Shown piece by piece: positions 49,295 through 63,540 of a stretch of DNA of 64,000 bases. The notes beneath the pieces were generated by a model that worked only from the letters and a program-made list of their open reading frames with translations, was not told the origin of the DNA and searched no databases. Made by a program: the position numbers and the translations under genes. This DNA is from Prosopocoilus inquinatus (Eukaryota; Arthropoda; Insecta; Coleoptera; Lucanidae), in assembly GCA_036172665.1 (NCBI GenBank), contig CM069877.1:25569001-25633000 (forward strand), given 5' to 3'. Each line of letters starts with the position of its first letter. Position 1 is the first letter of the stretch.

Positions 49295-52200
49295 AGATAC
49301 ATCACAGGAACAACGCTAATACGTGTTGTTTCGTTCAAAACTATTTCCAGCTTCTGCTGCGTCCGAAAACTTTGTATCTAACATCAGAGTTACCGGAGTC
49401 CATCGAAACGTCAAATAACATGATAGATGAGTAAGGATCGATTACATACATCACAGGAACAACGCTAATCCGTGTTGTTTCATTTAAAACTATTTCCAGC
49501 TTCTGCTGCGTCCGAGAACATCGTATCTCACATCAGAGTTACTGGAGTCCATCGAAACGTCAAATAACCTGATAGATAAGTAAGGATCGATTAGATACAG
49601 CACAGGAACAACGCTAATGCGTGTTGTTTCGTTTAAAACTATTTGTAGCTTCAGCTGCGTCCGAGAACTTCGTATCTCACATCAAAGTTACTGGAGTCCA
49701 TCGAAACGCCAAATAACATGATAGATGAGTAAGGATCGATTAGATACATCACAGGAACAACGCTAATGCGTGTTGTTTCATTTAAAACTATTTCCAGCTT
49801 CTGCTGCGTCCGAGAACATCGTATCTCACATTAGAGTTACTGGAGTCCATCGAAACGTCAAATAACATGATAGATGAGTAAGGATCGATTAGATACATCA
49901 CAGGAACAACGCTAATACGTGTTGTTTCGTTCAAAACTATTTCCAGCTTCTGCTGAGTCCTAGAACTTCTATCTCACATCAGAGTTACTGGAGTGCGTTG
50001 AAACGCCAAATAACATGATAGATGAGTGAGGATCGATTAGATACATCACAGGAACAACGCTAATACGTGTTGTTTCGTTCAAAACTATTTCCAGCTTCTG
50101 CTGCGTCCGAAAACTTTGTATCTCACATCAGAGTTACCGGAGTCCATCCAAACGTCAAATAACATGATAGATGAGTAAGGATCGATTAGATACATCACAG
50201 GAACAACGCTAATGCGTGTTGTTTCATTTAAAACTATTTCCAGCTCCCGCTGCGTCCAAAAACTTCGTATCTCACATCAGAGTTACTAGAGTCCATCGAA
50301 ACGTCAAATAACATGATAGATAAGTAAGGATCGATTAGATACAGCACAGGAACAACGCTAATGCGTGTTGTTTCGTTTAAAACTATTTCCAGCTTCTGCT
50401 GCGTCCGAAAATTTCGTATCTCACATTAGAGTTACTGGAGTCCATCGAAACGTCAAATAACATGATAGATGAGTAAGGATCGATTAGATACATCACAGGA
50501 ACAACGCTAATGCGTGTTGTTTCGTTTAAAACTATTTCCAACTTCTGCTGCGTCCGAGAACTTCGTATCTCACATCAAAGTTACTGGAGTCCATCGAAAC
50601 GCCAAATAACATACTAGATAAGTAAGGATCGATTAGATACATCACAGGAACAACGCTAATACGTGTTGTTTCGTTCTAAACTATTTCCAGCTTCTGCTGC
50701 GTCCGAAAACTTTGTATCTCACATCAGAGTTACCGGAGTCCATCCAAACGCCAAATAACATTATAGATGAGTAAGGATCGATTAGATACATCACAGGAAC
50801 AACGCTAATGCGTGTTGTTTCGTTTAAAACTATTTCCAGTTTCTGCTGCGTCCGAAAACTTCATATCTCACATCTGAGTTACTGTTGTCCGTTGAAACGT
50901 CAAATAACATGATAGATGAGTAAGGATCGATTAGAAACATCACAGGAACAACGCTAATGCGTGTTGTTTCGTTCAAAACTATTTCCAGCTTCTGCTGCGT
51001 CCGAGAACTTCGTATCTCACATCAAAGTTACTGGAGTCCATCGAAACGCCAAATAACATGATAGATGAGTAAGGATCGATTACATACATCACAGGAACAA
51101 CGCTAATACGTGTTGTTTCGTTTAAAACTATTTCCAGCTTCTGCTGCGTCCGAAAACGTCGTATCTCACATCAGAGTTACTGGAGTCCATCGAAACGTCA
51201 AATAACCTCATAGATAAGTAAGGATCGATTAGATACAGCACAGGAACAACGCTAATGCGTGTTGTTTCGTTTAAAACTATTTCTAGCTTCAGCTGCGTCC
51301 GAGAACTTCGTATCTCACATCAAAGTTACTGGAGTCCATCGAAACGCCAAATAACATGACAGATGAGTAAGGATCGATTAGATACATCACAGGAACAACG
51401 CTAATGCGTGTTGTTTCGTTTAAAACTATTTCCAATTTCTGCTGCGTCCGAAAATTTCTTATCTCACATTAGAGTTACTGGAGTCCATCGAAACGTCAAA
51501 TAACATGATAGATGAGTAAGGATCGATTAGATACATCACAGGAACAACGCTAATACGTGTTATTTCATTTAAAACTATTTCCAGCTTCAGCTGCGTCCGA
51601 GAACTTCGTATCTCACATCAAAGTTACTGAAGTCCATCGAAACGCCAAATAACATAGTAGATAAGTAAGGATCGATTAGATACATCACAGGAACAACGCT
51701 AATACGTGTTGTTTCGTTCAAAACTATTTCCAGCTTCTGCTGCGTCCGAAAACTTTGTATCTCACATCAGAGTTACCGGAGTCCATCCAAACGCCAAATA
51801 ACATTATAAATGAGTAAGGATCGATTAGATACATCACAGGAACAACGCTAATGCGTGTTGTTTCGTTTAAAACTATTTCCAGTTTCTGCTGCGTCCGAAA
51901 ACTTCATACCTCACATGTGAGTTACTGTTGTCCGTTGAAACGTCAAATAACATGATAGATGAGTAAGGATCGATTAGATACATCACAGGAACAACGCTAA
52001 TGCGTGTTGTTTCGTTTAAAACTATGTCTAGCTTCAGCTGCGTCCGAGAACTTCGTATCTCACATCAAAGTTACTGGAGTCCATCGAAACGTCAAATAAC
52101 ATGACAGATGAGTAAGGATCGATTAGATACATCACAGGAACAACGCTAATGCGTGTTGTTTCGTTTAAAACTATTTCCAACTTCTGCTGCGTCCGAAAAT

Positions 52201-53214
52201 TTCGTATCTCACATTAGAGTTACTGGAGTCCATCGAAACGTCAAATAACATGATAGATGAGTAAGGATCGATTAGATACATCACAGGAACAACGCTAATA
52301 CGTGTTATTTCATTTAAAACTATTTCCAGCTTCAGCTGCGTCCGAGAACTTCGTATCTCACATCAAAGTTACTGAAGTCCATCGAAACGCCAAATAACAT
52401 AGTAGATAAGTAAGGATCGATTAGATACATCACAGGAACAACGCTAATACGTGTTGTTTCGTTCAAAACTATTTCCAGCTTCTGCTGCGTCCGAAAACTT
52501 TGTATCTCACATCAGAGTTACCGGAGTCCATCCAAACGCCAAATAACATTATAAATGAGTAAGGATCGATTAGATACATCACAGGAACAACGCTAATGCG
52601 TGTTGTTTCGTTTAAAACTATTTCCAGTTTCTGCTGCGTCCGAAAACTTCATACCTCACATCTGAGTTACTGTTGTCCGTTGAAACGTCAAATAACATGA
52701 TAGATGAGTAAGGATCGATTAGATACATCACAGGAATAACGCTAATGCGTGTTGTTTCGTTTAAAACTATTTCCAACTTCTGCTGCGTCCGAAAATTTCG
52801 TATCTCACATTAGAGTTACTGGAGTCCATCGAAACGTCAAATAACATGATAGATGAGTAAGGATCGATTAGATACATCACAGGAACAACGCTAATACGTG
52901 TTATTTCATTTAAAACTATTTCCAGCTTCAGCTGCGTCCGAGAACTTCGTATCTCACATCAAAGTTACTGGAGTCCATCGAAACGCCAAATAACATACTA
53001 GATAAGTAAGGATCGATTAGATACATCACAGGAACAACGCTAATGCGTGTTGTTTCGTTTCAAACTATTTCTAGCTTCAGCTGCGTCCGAGAACTTCGTA
53101 TCTCACATCAAAGTTACTGGAGTCCATCGAAACGCCAAATAACATGATAGATGAGTAAGGATCGATTAGATACATCACAGGAACAACGCTAATGCGTGTT
53201 GTTTCGTTTAAAAC

Positions 53215-53362
53215 TATTTCCAGCTTCTGCTGCGTCCGAAAATTTCGTATCTCACATTAGAGTTACTGGAGTCCATCGAAACGCTAATAACATGATAGAT
53301 GAGTAAGGATCGATTAGATACATCACAGGAACAACGCTAATACGTGTTATTTCATTTAAAAC
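53215..53362 (+). repeat. 148-bp monomer with acgctaataac deletion
   Basis: The usual acgccaaataacatg reads acgctaataacatg here, one base short plus a substitution. The allele occurs only twice, here and at 55449-55596, 2,234 bp apart, and marks the two 15-mer copies. Confidence 0.88.
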
Positions 53363-53660
53363 TATTTCCAGCTTCAGCTGCGTCCGAGAACTTCGTATCT
53401 CACATCAAAGTTACTGGAGTCCATCGAAACGCCAAATAACATAGTAGATAAGTAAGGATCGATTAGATACATCACAGGAACAACGCTAATACGTGTTGTT
53501 TCGTTCAAAACTATTTCCAGCTTCTGCTGCGTCCGAAAACTTCGTATCTCACATCTGAGTTACTGGAGTCCGTTGAAACGTCAAATAACATAGTAGATAA
53601 GTATGGATCGATTAGATACTTCACAGGAACAACGCTAATACGTGTTGTTTCGTTCAAAAC

Positions 53661-53809
53661 TATTTCCAGCCCCTGTTGAGTTCGAGAACTTCGTATCTCA
53701 CATCAGCGTTACTGGAGTCCGTTGAGACGTCAAATAACATAGTAGATAAGTAAGGATCGACTAGATATATTACAGGAATAACGCTAATACGTGCTGTTTC
53801 GTTCAAAAC
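53661..53809 (+). repeat. gcccctgttgag-type monomer, 149-bp right form
   Basis: This form has gagacgtc without the two extra bases of the left form, aatacg in the preceding monomer, and an ordinary tatttcc start in the next. Copies begin at 53661, 55895, 57385, 58726, 62005 and 63346. The last four also carry gttcgtgaac for gttcgagaac. The intact length suggests the right-hand copies keep the ancestral state. Confidence 0.88.
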
Positions 53810-54256
53810 TATTTCCAGCTTCTGCTGCGTCTGAGAACTTCGTATCTCACATCAGCGTTACTGGAGTCCGTTGAAACGTCAAATAACATAATAGATAAGT
53901 AAGGATCGATTAGATACATCACAGGAACAACGCTAATACGTGTTGTTTCGTTCAAAACTATTTCCAGCTTCTGCTGAGTCCGAGAACTTCGTATCTCACA
54001 TCAGAGTTACTGGAGTCCGTTGAAACGCCAAATAACATGATAGATGAGTGAGGATCGATTAGATACATCACAGGAACAACGCTAATACGTGTTGTTTCGT
54101 TCAAAACTATTTCCAGCTTCTGCTGCGTCCGAAAACTTTGTATCTCACATCAGAGTTACCGGAGTCCATCCAAACGTCAAATAACATGATAGATGAGTAA
54201 GGATCGATTAGATACATCACAGGAACAACGCTAATGCGTGTTGCTTCATTTAAAAC

Positions 54257-56490
54257 TATGTCTAGCTTCAGCTGCGTCCGAGAACTTCGTATCTCACATC
54301 AAAGTTACTGGAGTCCATCGAAACGTCAAATAACATGACAGATGAGTAAGGATCGATTAGATACATCACAGGAACAACGCTAATGCGTGTTGTTTCGTTT
54401 AAAACTATTTCCAACTTCTGCTGCGTCCGAAAATTTCGTATCTCACATTAGAGTTACTGGAGTCCATCGAAACGTCAAATAACATGATAGATGAGTAAGG
54501 ATCGATTAGATACATCACAGGAACAACGCTAATACGTGTTATTTCATTTAAAACTATTTCCAGCTTCAGCTGCGTCCGAGAACTTCGTATCTCACATCAA
54601 AGTTACTGAAGTCCATCGAAACGCCAAATAACATAGTAGATAAGTAAGGATCGATTAGATACATCACAGGAACAACGCTAATACGTGTTGTTTCGTTCAA
54701 AACTATTTCCAGCTTCTGCTGCGTCCGAAAACTTTGTATCTCACATCAGAGTTACCGGAGTCCATCCAAACGCCAAATAACATTATAAATGAGTAAGGAT
54801 CGATTAGATACATCACAGGAACAACGCTAATGCGTGTTGTTTCGTTTAAAACTATTTCCAGTTTCTGCTGCGTCCGAAAACTTCATACCTCACATCTGAG
54901 TTACTGTTGTCCGTTGAAACGTCAAATAACATGATAGATGAGTAAGGATCGATTAGATACATCACAGGAATAACGCTAATGCGTGTTGTTTCGTTTAAAA
55001 CTATTTCCAACTTCTGCTGCGTCCGAAAATTTCGTATCTCACATTAGAGTTACTGGAGTCCATCGAAACGTCAAATAACATGATAGATGAGTAAGGATCG
55101 ATTAGATACATCACAGGAACAACGCTAATACGTGTTATTTCATTTAAAACTATTTCCAGCTTCAGCTGCGTCCGAGAACTTCGTATCTCACATCAAAGTT
55201 ACTGGAGTCCATCGAAACGCCAAATAACATACTAGATAAGTAAGGATCGATTAGATACATCACAGGAACAACGCTAATGCGTGTTGTTTCGTTTCAAACT
55301 ATTTCTAGCTTCAGCTGCGTCCGAGAACTTCGTATCTCACATCAAAGTTACTGGAGTCCATCGAAACGCCAAATAACATGATAGATGAGTAAGGATCGAT
55401 TAGATACATCACAGGAACAACGCTAATGCGTGTTGTTTCGTTTAAAACTATTTCCAGCTTCTGCTGCGTCCGAAAATTTCGTATCTCACATTAGAGTTAC
55501 TGGAGTCCATCGAAACGCTAATAACATGATAGATGAGTAAGGATCGATTAGATACATCACAGGAACAACGCTAATACGTGTTATTTCATTTAAAACTATT
55601 TCCAGCTTCAGCTGCGTCCGAGAACTTCGTATCTCACATCAAAGTTACTGGAGTCCATCGAAACGCCAAATAACATAGTAGATAAGTAAGGATCGATTAG
55701 ATACATCACAGGAACAACGCTAATACGTGTTGTTTCGTTCAAAACTATTTCCAGCTTCTGCTGCGTCCGAAAACTTCGTATCTCACATCTGAGTTACTGG
55801 AGTCCGTTGAAACGTCAAATAACATAGTAGATAAGTATGGATCGATTAGATACTTCACAGGAACAACGCTAATACGTGTTGTTTCGTTCAAAACTATTTC
55901 CAGCCCCTGTTGAGTTCGAGAACTTCGTATCTCACATCAGCGTTACTGGAGTCCGTTGAGACGTCAAATAACATAGTAGATAAGTAAGGATCGACTAGAT
56001 ATATTACAGGAATAACGCTAATACGTGCTGTTTCGTTCAAAACTATTTCCAGCTTCTGCTGCGTCTGAGAACTTCGTATCTCACATCAGCGTTACTGGAG
56101 TCCGTTGAAACGTCAAATAACATAATAGATAAGTAAGGATCGATTAGATACATCACAGGAACAACGCTAATACGTGTTGTTTCGTTCAAAACTATTTCCA
56201 GCTTCTGCTGAGTCCGAGAACTTCGTATCTCACATCAGAGTTACTGGAGTCCGTTGAAACGCCAAATAACATGATAGATGAGTGAGGATCGATTAGATAC
56301 ATCACAGGAACAACGCTAATACGTGTTGTTTCGTTCAAAACTATTTCCAGCTTCTGCTGCGTCCGAAAACTTTGTATCTCACATCAGAGTTACCGGAGTC
56401 CATCCAAACGTCAAATAACATGATAGATGAGTAAGGATCGATTAGATACATCACAGGAACAACGCTAATGCGTGTTGCTTCATTTAAAAC
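54257..56490. repeat. 15-monomer HOR (2,234 bp), copy R2
   Basis: Second copy of the unit at 52023, with the same caggaataac (54965), the second acgctaataac deletion and the gcccctg monomer at 55895. It continues into gctcccgctg and cacctcag monomers, where the following 9-mer series begins. Confidence 0.88.
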
Positions 56491-58920
56491 TATTTCCAGC
56501 TCCCGCTGCGTCCAAAAACTTCGTATCTCACCTCAGAGTTACTAGAGTCCATCGAAACGTCAAATAACATGATAGATAAGTAAGGATGGATTAGATACAG
56601 CACAGGAACAACGCTAATGCGTGTTGTTTCGTTTAAAACTATTTCCAGCTTCAGCTGCGTCCGAGAACTTCGTATCTCACATCAAAGTTATTGGGGTCCA
56701 TCGAAACGCCAAATAACATGATAGATGAGTAAGGATCGATTAGATACATCACAGGAACAACGCTAATGCGTGTTGTTTCGTTTAAAACTATTTCTAGCTT
56801 CAGCTGCGTCCGAGAACTTCGTATCTCACATCAAAGTTACTGGAGTCCATCGAAACGCCAAATAACATGATAGATGAGTAAGGATCGATTAGATACATCA
56901 CAGGAACAACGCTAATGCGTGTTGTTTCGTTTAAAACTATTTCCAACTTCTGCTGCGTCCGAAAATTTCGTATCTCACATTAGAGTTACTGGAGTCCATC
57001 GAAACGTCAAATAACATGATAGATGAGTAAGGATCGATTAGATACATCACAGGAACAACGCTAATACGTGTTATTTCATTTAAAACTATTTCCAGCTTCA
57101 GCTGCGTCCGAGAACTTCTTATCTCACATCAAAGTTACTGGAGTCCATCGAAACGCCAAATAACATACTAGATAAGTAAGGATCGATTAGATACATCACA
57201 GGAACAACGCTAATACGTGTTGTTTCGTTCAAAACTATTTCCAGCTTCTGCTGCGTCCGAGAACTTCGTATCTCACATCTGAGTTACTGGAGTCCGTTGA
57301 AACGTCAAATAACATAGTAGATAAGTAAGGATCGATTAGATACTTCACAGGAACAACGCTAATACGTGTTGTTTCGTTCAAAACTATTTCCAGCCCCTGT
57401 TGAGTTCGTGAACTTCGTATCTCACATCAGCGTTACTGGAGTCCGTTGAGACGTCAAATAACATAGTAGATAAGTAATGATCGACTAGATATATTACAGG
57501 AATAACGCTAATACGTGCTGTTTCGTTCAAAACTATTTCCAGCTTCTGCTGCGTCTGAGAACTTCGTATCTCACATCAGCGTTACTGGAGTCCGTTGAAA
57601 CGTCAAATAACATAATAGATAAGTAAGGATAGATTAGATACATCACAGGAACAACGCTAATACGTGTTGTTTCGTTCAAAACTATTTCCAGCTTCTGCTG
57701 CGTCCGAAAACTTTGTATCTCACATCAGAGTTACCGGAGTCCATCCAAACGTCAAATAACATGATAGATGAGTAAGGATCGATTAGATACATCACAGGAA
57801 CAACGCTAATGCGTGTTGCTTCATTTAAAACTATTTCCAGCTCCCGCTGCGTCCAAAAACTTCGTATCTCACCTCAGAGTTACTAGAGTCCATCGAAACG
57901 TCAAATAACATGATAGATAAGTAAGGATCGATTAGATACAGCACAGGAACAACGCTAATGCGTGTTGTTTCGTTTAAAACTATTTCCAGCTTCAACTGCG
58001 TCCGAGAACTTCGTATCTCACATCAAAGTTATTGGGGTCCATCGAAACGCCAAATAACATGATAGATGAGTAAGGATCGATTAGATACATCACAGGAACA
58101 ACGCTAATGCGTGTTGTTTCGTTTAAAACTATTTCTAGCTTCAGCTGCGTCCGAGAACTTCGTATCTCACATCAAAGTTACTGGAGTCCATCGAAACGCC
58201 AAATAACATGATAGATGAGTAAGGATCGATTAGATACATCACAGGAACAACGCTAATGCGTGTTGTTTCGTTTAAAACTATTTCCAACTTCTGCTGCGTC
58301 CGAAAATTTCGTATCTCACATTAGAGTTACTGGAGTCCATCGAAACGTCAAATAACATGATAGATGAGTAAGGATCGATTAGGTACATCACAGGAACAAC
58401 GCTAATACGTGTTATTTCATTTAAAACTATTTCCAGCTTCAGCTGCGTCCGAGAACTTCGTATCTCACATCAAAGTTACTGGAGTCCATCGAAACGCCAA
58501 ATAACATACTAGATAAGTAAGGATCGATTAGATACATCACAGGAACAACGCTAATACGTGTTGTTTCGTTCAAAACTATTTCCAGCTTCTGCTGCGTCCG
58601 AGAACTTCGTATCTCACATCTGAGTTACTGGAGTCCGTTGAAACGTCAAATAACATAGTAGATAAGTAAGGATCGATTAGATACTTCACAGGAACAACGC
58701 TAATACGTGTTGTTTCGTTCAAAACTATTTCCAGCCCCTGTTGAGTTCGTGAACTTCGTATCTCACATCAGCGTTACTGGAGTCCGTTGAGACGTCAAAT
58801 AACATAGTAGATAAGTAAGGATCGACTAGATATATTACAGGAATAACGCTAATACGTGCTGTTTCGTTCAAAACTATTTCCAGCTTCTGCTGCGTCTGAG
58901 AACTTCGTATCTCACATCAG
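56150..58920. repeat. 31-monomer-spaced duplication, copy R3
   Basis: About 2.8 kb here recurs from about 60770 at an offset of 4,620 bp (31 x 149 plus 1). Shared rare markers are gatgga (56586/61206), cacctcag, attggggtcc, cttcaactgcg (57990/62610) and gttcgtgaac. Differences include aggtacatc (58381) against agatacatc and aaggatcgac against aatgatcgac near 58819/63439. Boundaries are approximate because flanking monomers are also similar. Confidence 0.78.
57385..58725. repeat. 9-monomer HOR (1,341 bp)
   Basis: Nine monomers run from the gcccctg monomer at 57385 to the next at 58726. The order is gcccctg, gcgtctgag, actttg, gctcccgctg with cacctcag, cttcaactgcg with attggggtcc, tctag, ccaac, cagcttcag with catactag, and a catctgag monomer. 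The same nine lie between 62005 and 63346. This compact unit is the simplest HOR in the right-hand domain. Confidence 0.85.
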
Positions 58921-59023
58921 AGTTACTGGAGTCCGTTGAAACGCCAAATAACATGATAGATGAGTGAGGATCGATTAGAGACATCACAGGAACAACGCTA
59001 ATACGTGTTGTTTCGTTCAAAAC

Positions 59024-59173
59024 TATTTCCAGCTTCTGCTGCGTCCGAAAACTTTGTATCTCACATCAGAGTTACCGGAGTCCATCCAAACGTCAAATAA
59101 CATGATAGATGAGTAAGGATCGATTAGATATATTCACAGGAACAACGCTAATGCGTGTTGCTTCATTTAAAAC
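59024..59173 (+). repeat. 150-bp monomer with one extra base
   Basis: The usual gattagatacatcacagg reads gattagatatattcacagg here, a substitution plus one inserted t. The allele is unique in the window. The next monomer, from 59174, also has a private change, tgtttcc for tatttcc. Confidence 0.88.
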
Positions 59174-60769
59174 TGTTTCCAGCTCCCGCTGCGTCCAAAA
59201 ACTTTGTATCTCACCTCAGAGTTACTAGAGTCCATCGAAACGTCAAATAACATGATAGATAAGTAAGGATCGATTAGATACAGCACAGGAACAACGCTAA
59301 TGCGTGTTGTTTCGTTTAAAACTATTTCCAGCTTCAGCTGCGTCCGAGAACTTCGTATCTCACATCAAAGTTATTGGGGTCCATCGAAACGCCAAATAAT
59401 ATGATAGATGAGTAAGGATCGATTAGATACATCACAGGAACAACGCTAATGCGTGTTGTTTCGTTTAAAACTATTTCTAGCTTCAGCTGCGTCCGAGAAC
59501 TTCGTATCTCACATCAAAGTTACTGGAGTCCATCGAAACGCCAAATAACATGATAGATGAGTAAGGATCGGGTAGATACATCACAGGAACAACGCTAATG
59601 CGTTTTGTTTCGTTTAAAACTATTTCCAGCTTCTGCTGCGTCCGAAAATTTCGTATCTCACATTAGAGTTACTGGAGTCCATCGAAACGTCAAATAACAT
59701 GATAGATGAGTGAGGATCGATTAGATACATCACAGGAACAACGCTAATACGTGTTATTTCATTTAAAACTATTTCCAGCTTCAGCTGCGTCCGAGAACTT
59801 CGTATCTCACATCAAAGTTACTGGAGTCCATCGAAACGCCAAATAACATGATAGATGAGCAAGGATCCAGTAGATACATCACAGGAACAACGCTAATGCG
59901 TTTTGTTTCGTTTAAAACTATTTCCAGCTTCTGCTGCGTCCGAAAATTTCGTATCTCATATTAGAGTTACTGGAGTCCATCGAAACGTCAAATAACATGA
60001 TAGATGAGTAAGGATCGATTAGATACATCACAGGAACAACGCTAATACGTGTTATTTCATTTAAAACTATTTCCAGCTTCAGCTGCGTCCGAGAACTTCG
60101 TATCTCACATCAATGTTACTGGAGTCCATCGAAACGCCAAATAACATAGTAGATAAGTAAGGATCGATTAGATACATCACAGGAACAACGCTAATGCGTG
60201 TTGTTTCATTTAAAACTATTTCCAGCTTCTGCTGAGTCCGAGAACTTCGTATCTCACATCAGAGTTACTGGAGTCCGTTGAAACGTCAAATAACATAATA
60301 GATAAGTAAGGATCGATTAGATACATCACAGGAACAACGCTAATACGTGTTGTTTCGTTCAAAACTATTTCCAGCTTCTGCTGAGTCCGAGAACTTCGTA
60401 TCTCACATCAGAGTTACTGGAGTCCGTTGAAACGCCAAATAACATGATAGATGAGTGAGGATCGATTAGATACATCACAGGAACAACGCTAATACGTGTT
60501 GTTTCGTTCAAAACTATTTCCAGCTTCTGCTGCGTCCGAGAACTTTGTATCTAACATCAGAGTTACCGGAGTCCATCCAAACGTCAAATAACATGATAGA
60601 TGAGTAAGGATCGATTAGATACATCACAGGAACAACGCTAATGCGTGTTGTTTCATTTAAAACTATTTCCAGCTTCTGCTGAGTCCGAGAACTTCGTATC
60701 TCACATCAGAGTTACTGGAGTCCGTTGAAACGTCAAATAACATAATAGATAAGTAAGGATCGATTAGAT

Positions 60770-63540
60770 ACATCACAGGAACAACGCTAATACGTGTTGT
60801 TTCGTTCAAAACTATTTCCAGCTTCTGCTGAGTCCGAGAACTTCGTATCTCACATCAGAGTTACTGGAGTCCGTTGAAACGCCAAATAACATGATAGATG
60901 AGTGAGGATCGATTAGATACATCACAGGAACAACGCTAATACGTGTTGTTTCGTTCAAAACTATTTCCAGCTTCTGCTGCGTCCGAAAACTTTGTATCTC
61001 ACATCAGAGTTACCGGAGTCCATCCAAACGTCAAATAACATGATAGATGAGTAAGGATCGATTAGATACATCACAGGAACAACGCTAATGCGTGTTGCTT
61101 CATTTAAAACTATTTCCAGCTCCCGCTGCGTCCAAAAACTTCGTATCTCACCTCAGAGTTACTAGAGTCCATCGAAACGTCAAATAACATGATAGATAAG
61201 TAAGGATGGATTAGATACAGCACAGGAACAACGCTAATGCGTGTTGTTTCGTTTAAAACTATTTCCAGCTTCAGCTGCGTCCGAGAACTTCGTATCTCAC
61301 ATCAAAGTTATTGGGGTCCATCGAAACGCCAAATAACATGATAGATGAGTAAGGATCGATTAGATACATCACAGGAACAACGCTAATGCGTGTTGTTTCG
61401 TTTAAAACTATTTCTAGCTTCAGCTGCGTCCGAGAACTTCGTATCTCACATCAAAGTTACTGGAGTCCATCGAAACGCCAAATAACATGATAGATGAGTA
61501 AGGATCGATTAGATACATCACAGGAACAACGCTAATGCGTGTTGTTTCGTTTAAAACTATTTCCAACTTCTGCTGCGTCCGAAAATTTCGTATCTCACAT
61601 TAGAGTTACTGGAGTCCATCGAAACGTCAAATAACATGATAGATGAGTAAGGATCGATTAGATACATCACAGGAACAACGCTAATACGTGTTATTTCATT
61701 TAAAACTATTTCCAGCTTCAGCTGCGTCCGAGAACTTCTTATCTCACATCAAAGTTACTGGAGTCCATCGAAACGCCAAATAACATACTAGATAAGTAAG
61801 GATCGATTAGATACATCACAGGAACAACGCTAATACGTGTTGTTTCGTTCAAAACTATTTCCAGCTTCTGCTGCGTCCGAGAACTTCGTATCTCACATCT
61901 GAGTTACTGGAGTCCGTTGAAACGTCAAATAACATAGTAGATAAGTAAGGATCGATTAGATACTTCACAGGAACAACGCTAATACGTGTTGTTTCGTTCA
62001 AAACTATTTCCAGCCCCTGTTGAGTTCGTGAACTTCGTATCTCACATCAGCGTTACTGGAGTCCGTTGAGACGTCAAATAACATAGTAGATAAGTAATGA
62101 TCGACTAGATATATTACAGGAATAACGCTAATACGTGCTGTTTCGTTCAAAACTATTTCCAGCTTCTGCTGCGTCTGAGAACTTCGTATCTCACATCAGC
62201 GTTACTGGAGTCCGTTGAAACGTCAAATAACATAATAGATAAGTAAGGATAGATTAGATACATCACAGGAACAACGCTAATACGTGTTGTTTCGTTCAAA
62301 ACTATTTCCAGCTTCTGCTGCGTCCGAAAACTTTGTATCTCACATCAGAGTTACCGGAGTCCATCCAAACGTCAAATAACATGATAGATGAGTAAGGATC
62401 GATTAGATACATCACAGGAACAACGCTAATGCGTGTTGCTTCATTTAAAACTATTTCCAGCTCCCGCTGCGTCCAAAAACTTCGTATCTCACCTCAGAGT
62501 TACTAGAGTCCATCGAAACGTCAAATAACATGATAGATAAGTAAGGATCGATTAGATACAGCACAGGAACAACGCTAATGCGTGTTGTTTCGTTTAAAAC
62601 TATTTCCAGCTTCAACTGCGTCCGAGAACTTCGTATCTCACATCAAAGTTATTGGGGTCCATCGAAACGCCAAATAACATGATAGATGAGTAAGGATCGA
62701 TTAGATACATCACAGGAACAACGCTAATGCGTGTTGTTTCGTTTAAAACTATTTCTAGCTTCAGCTGCGTCCGAGAACTTCGTATCTCACATCAAAGTTA
62801 CTGGAGTCCATCGAAACGCCAAATAACATGATAGATGAGTAAGGATCGATTAGATACATCACAGGAACAACGCTAATGCGTGTTGTTTCGTTTAAAACTA
62901 TTTCCAACTTCTGCTGCGTCCGAAAATTTCGTATCTCACATTAGAGTTACTGGAGTCCATCGAAACGTCAAATAACATGATAGATGAGTAAGGATCGATT
63001 AGATACATCACAGGAACAACGCTAATACGTGTTATTTCATTTAAAACTATTTCCAGCTTCAGCTGCGTCCGAGAACTTCTTATCTCACATCAAAGTTACT
63101 GGAGTCCATCGAAACGCCAAATAACATACTAGATAAGTAAGGATCGATTAGATACATCACAGGAACAACGCTAATACGTGTTGTTTCGTTCAAAACTATT
63201 TCCAGCTTCTGCTGCGTCCGAGAACTTCGTATCTCACATCTGAGTTACTGGAGTCCGTTGAAACGTCAAATAACATAGTAGATAAGTAAGGATCGATTAG
63301 ATACTTCACAGGAACAACGCTAATACGTGTTGTTTCGTTCAAAACTATTTCCAGCCCCTGTTGAGTTCGTGAACTTCGTATCTCACATCAGCGTTACTGG
63401 AGTCCGTTGAGACGTCAAATAACATAGTAGATAAGTAATGATCGACTAGATATATTACAGGAATAACGCTAATACGTGCTGTTTCGTTCAAAACTATTTC
63501 CAGCTTCTGCTGCGTCTGAGAACTTCGTATCTCACATCAG
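60770..63540. repeat. 31-monomer-spaced duplication, copy R4
   Basis: Second copy of the 56150-58920 block. It contains the 9-mer round at 62005-63345 and continues to the end of the window with the start of another round. Upstream, 59.6-60.7 kb is a run of mixed types with two close copies of a gctgagtccgag pair (from 60210 and from 60657). Confidence 0.78.

Larger units (their letters stand above)
52023..54256. repeat. 15-monomer HOR (2,234 bp), copy R1
   Basis: It begins with a tatgtct monomer and contains the rare caggaataac (52731), gtttcaaac, a 148-bp monomer with acgctaataac, agtatggatcg and a 149-bp gcccctg monomer at 53661. All of these return 2,234 bp on. The junction monomer at 54257 follows gttgcttcattt where the first tatgtct follows gtttcgttt, consistent with an unequal exchange joining the two copies. 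Confidence 0.88.
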
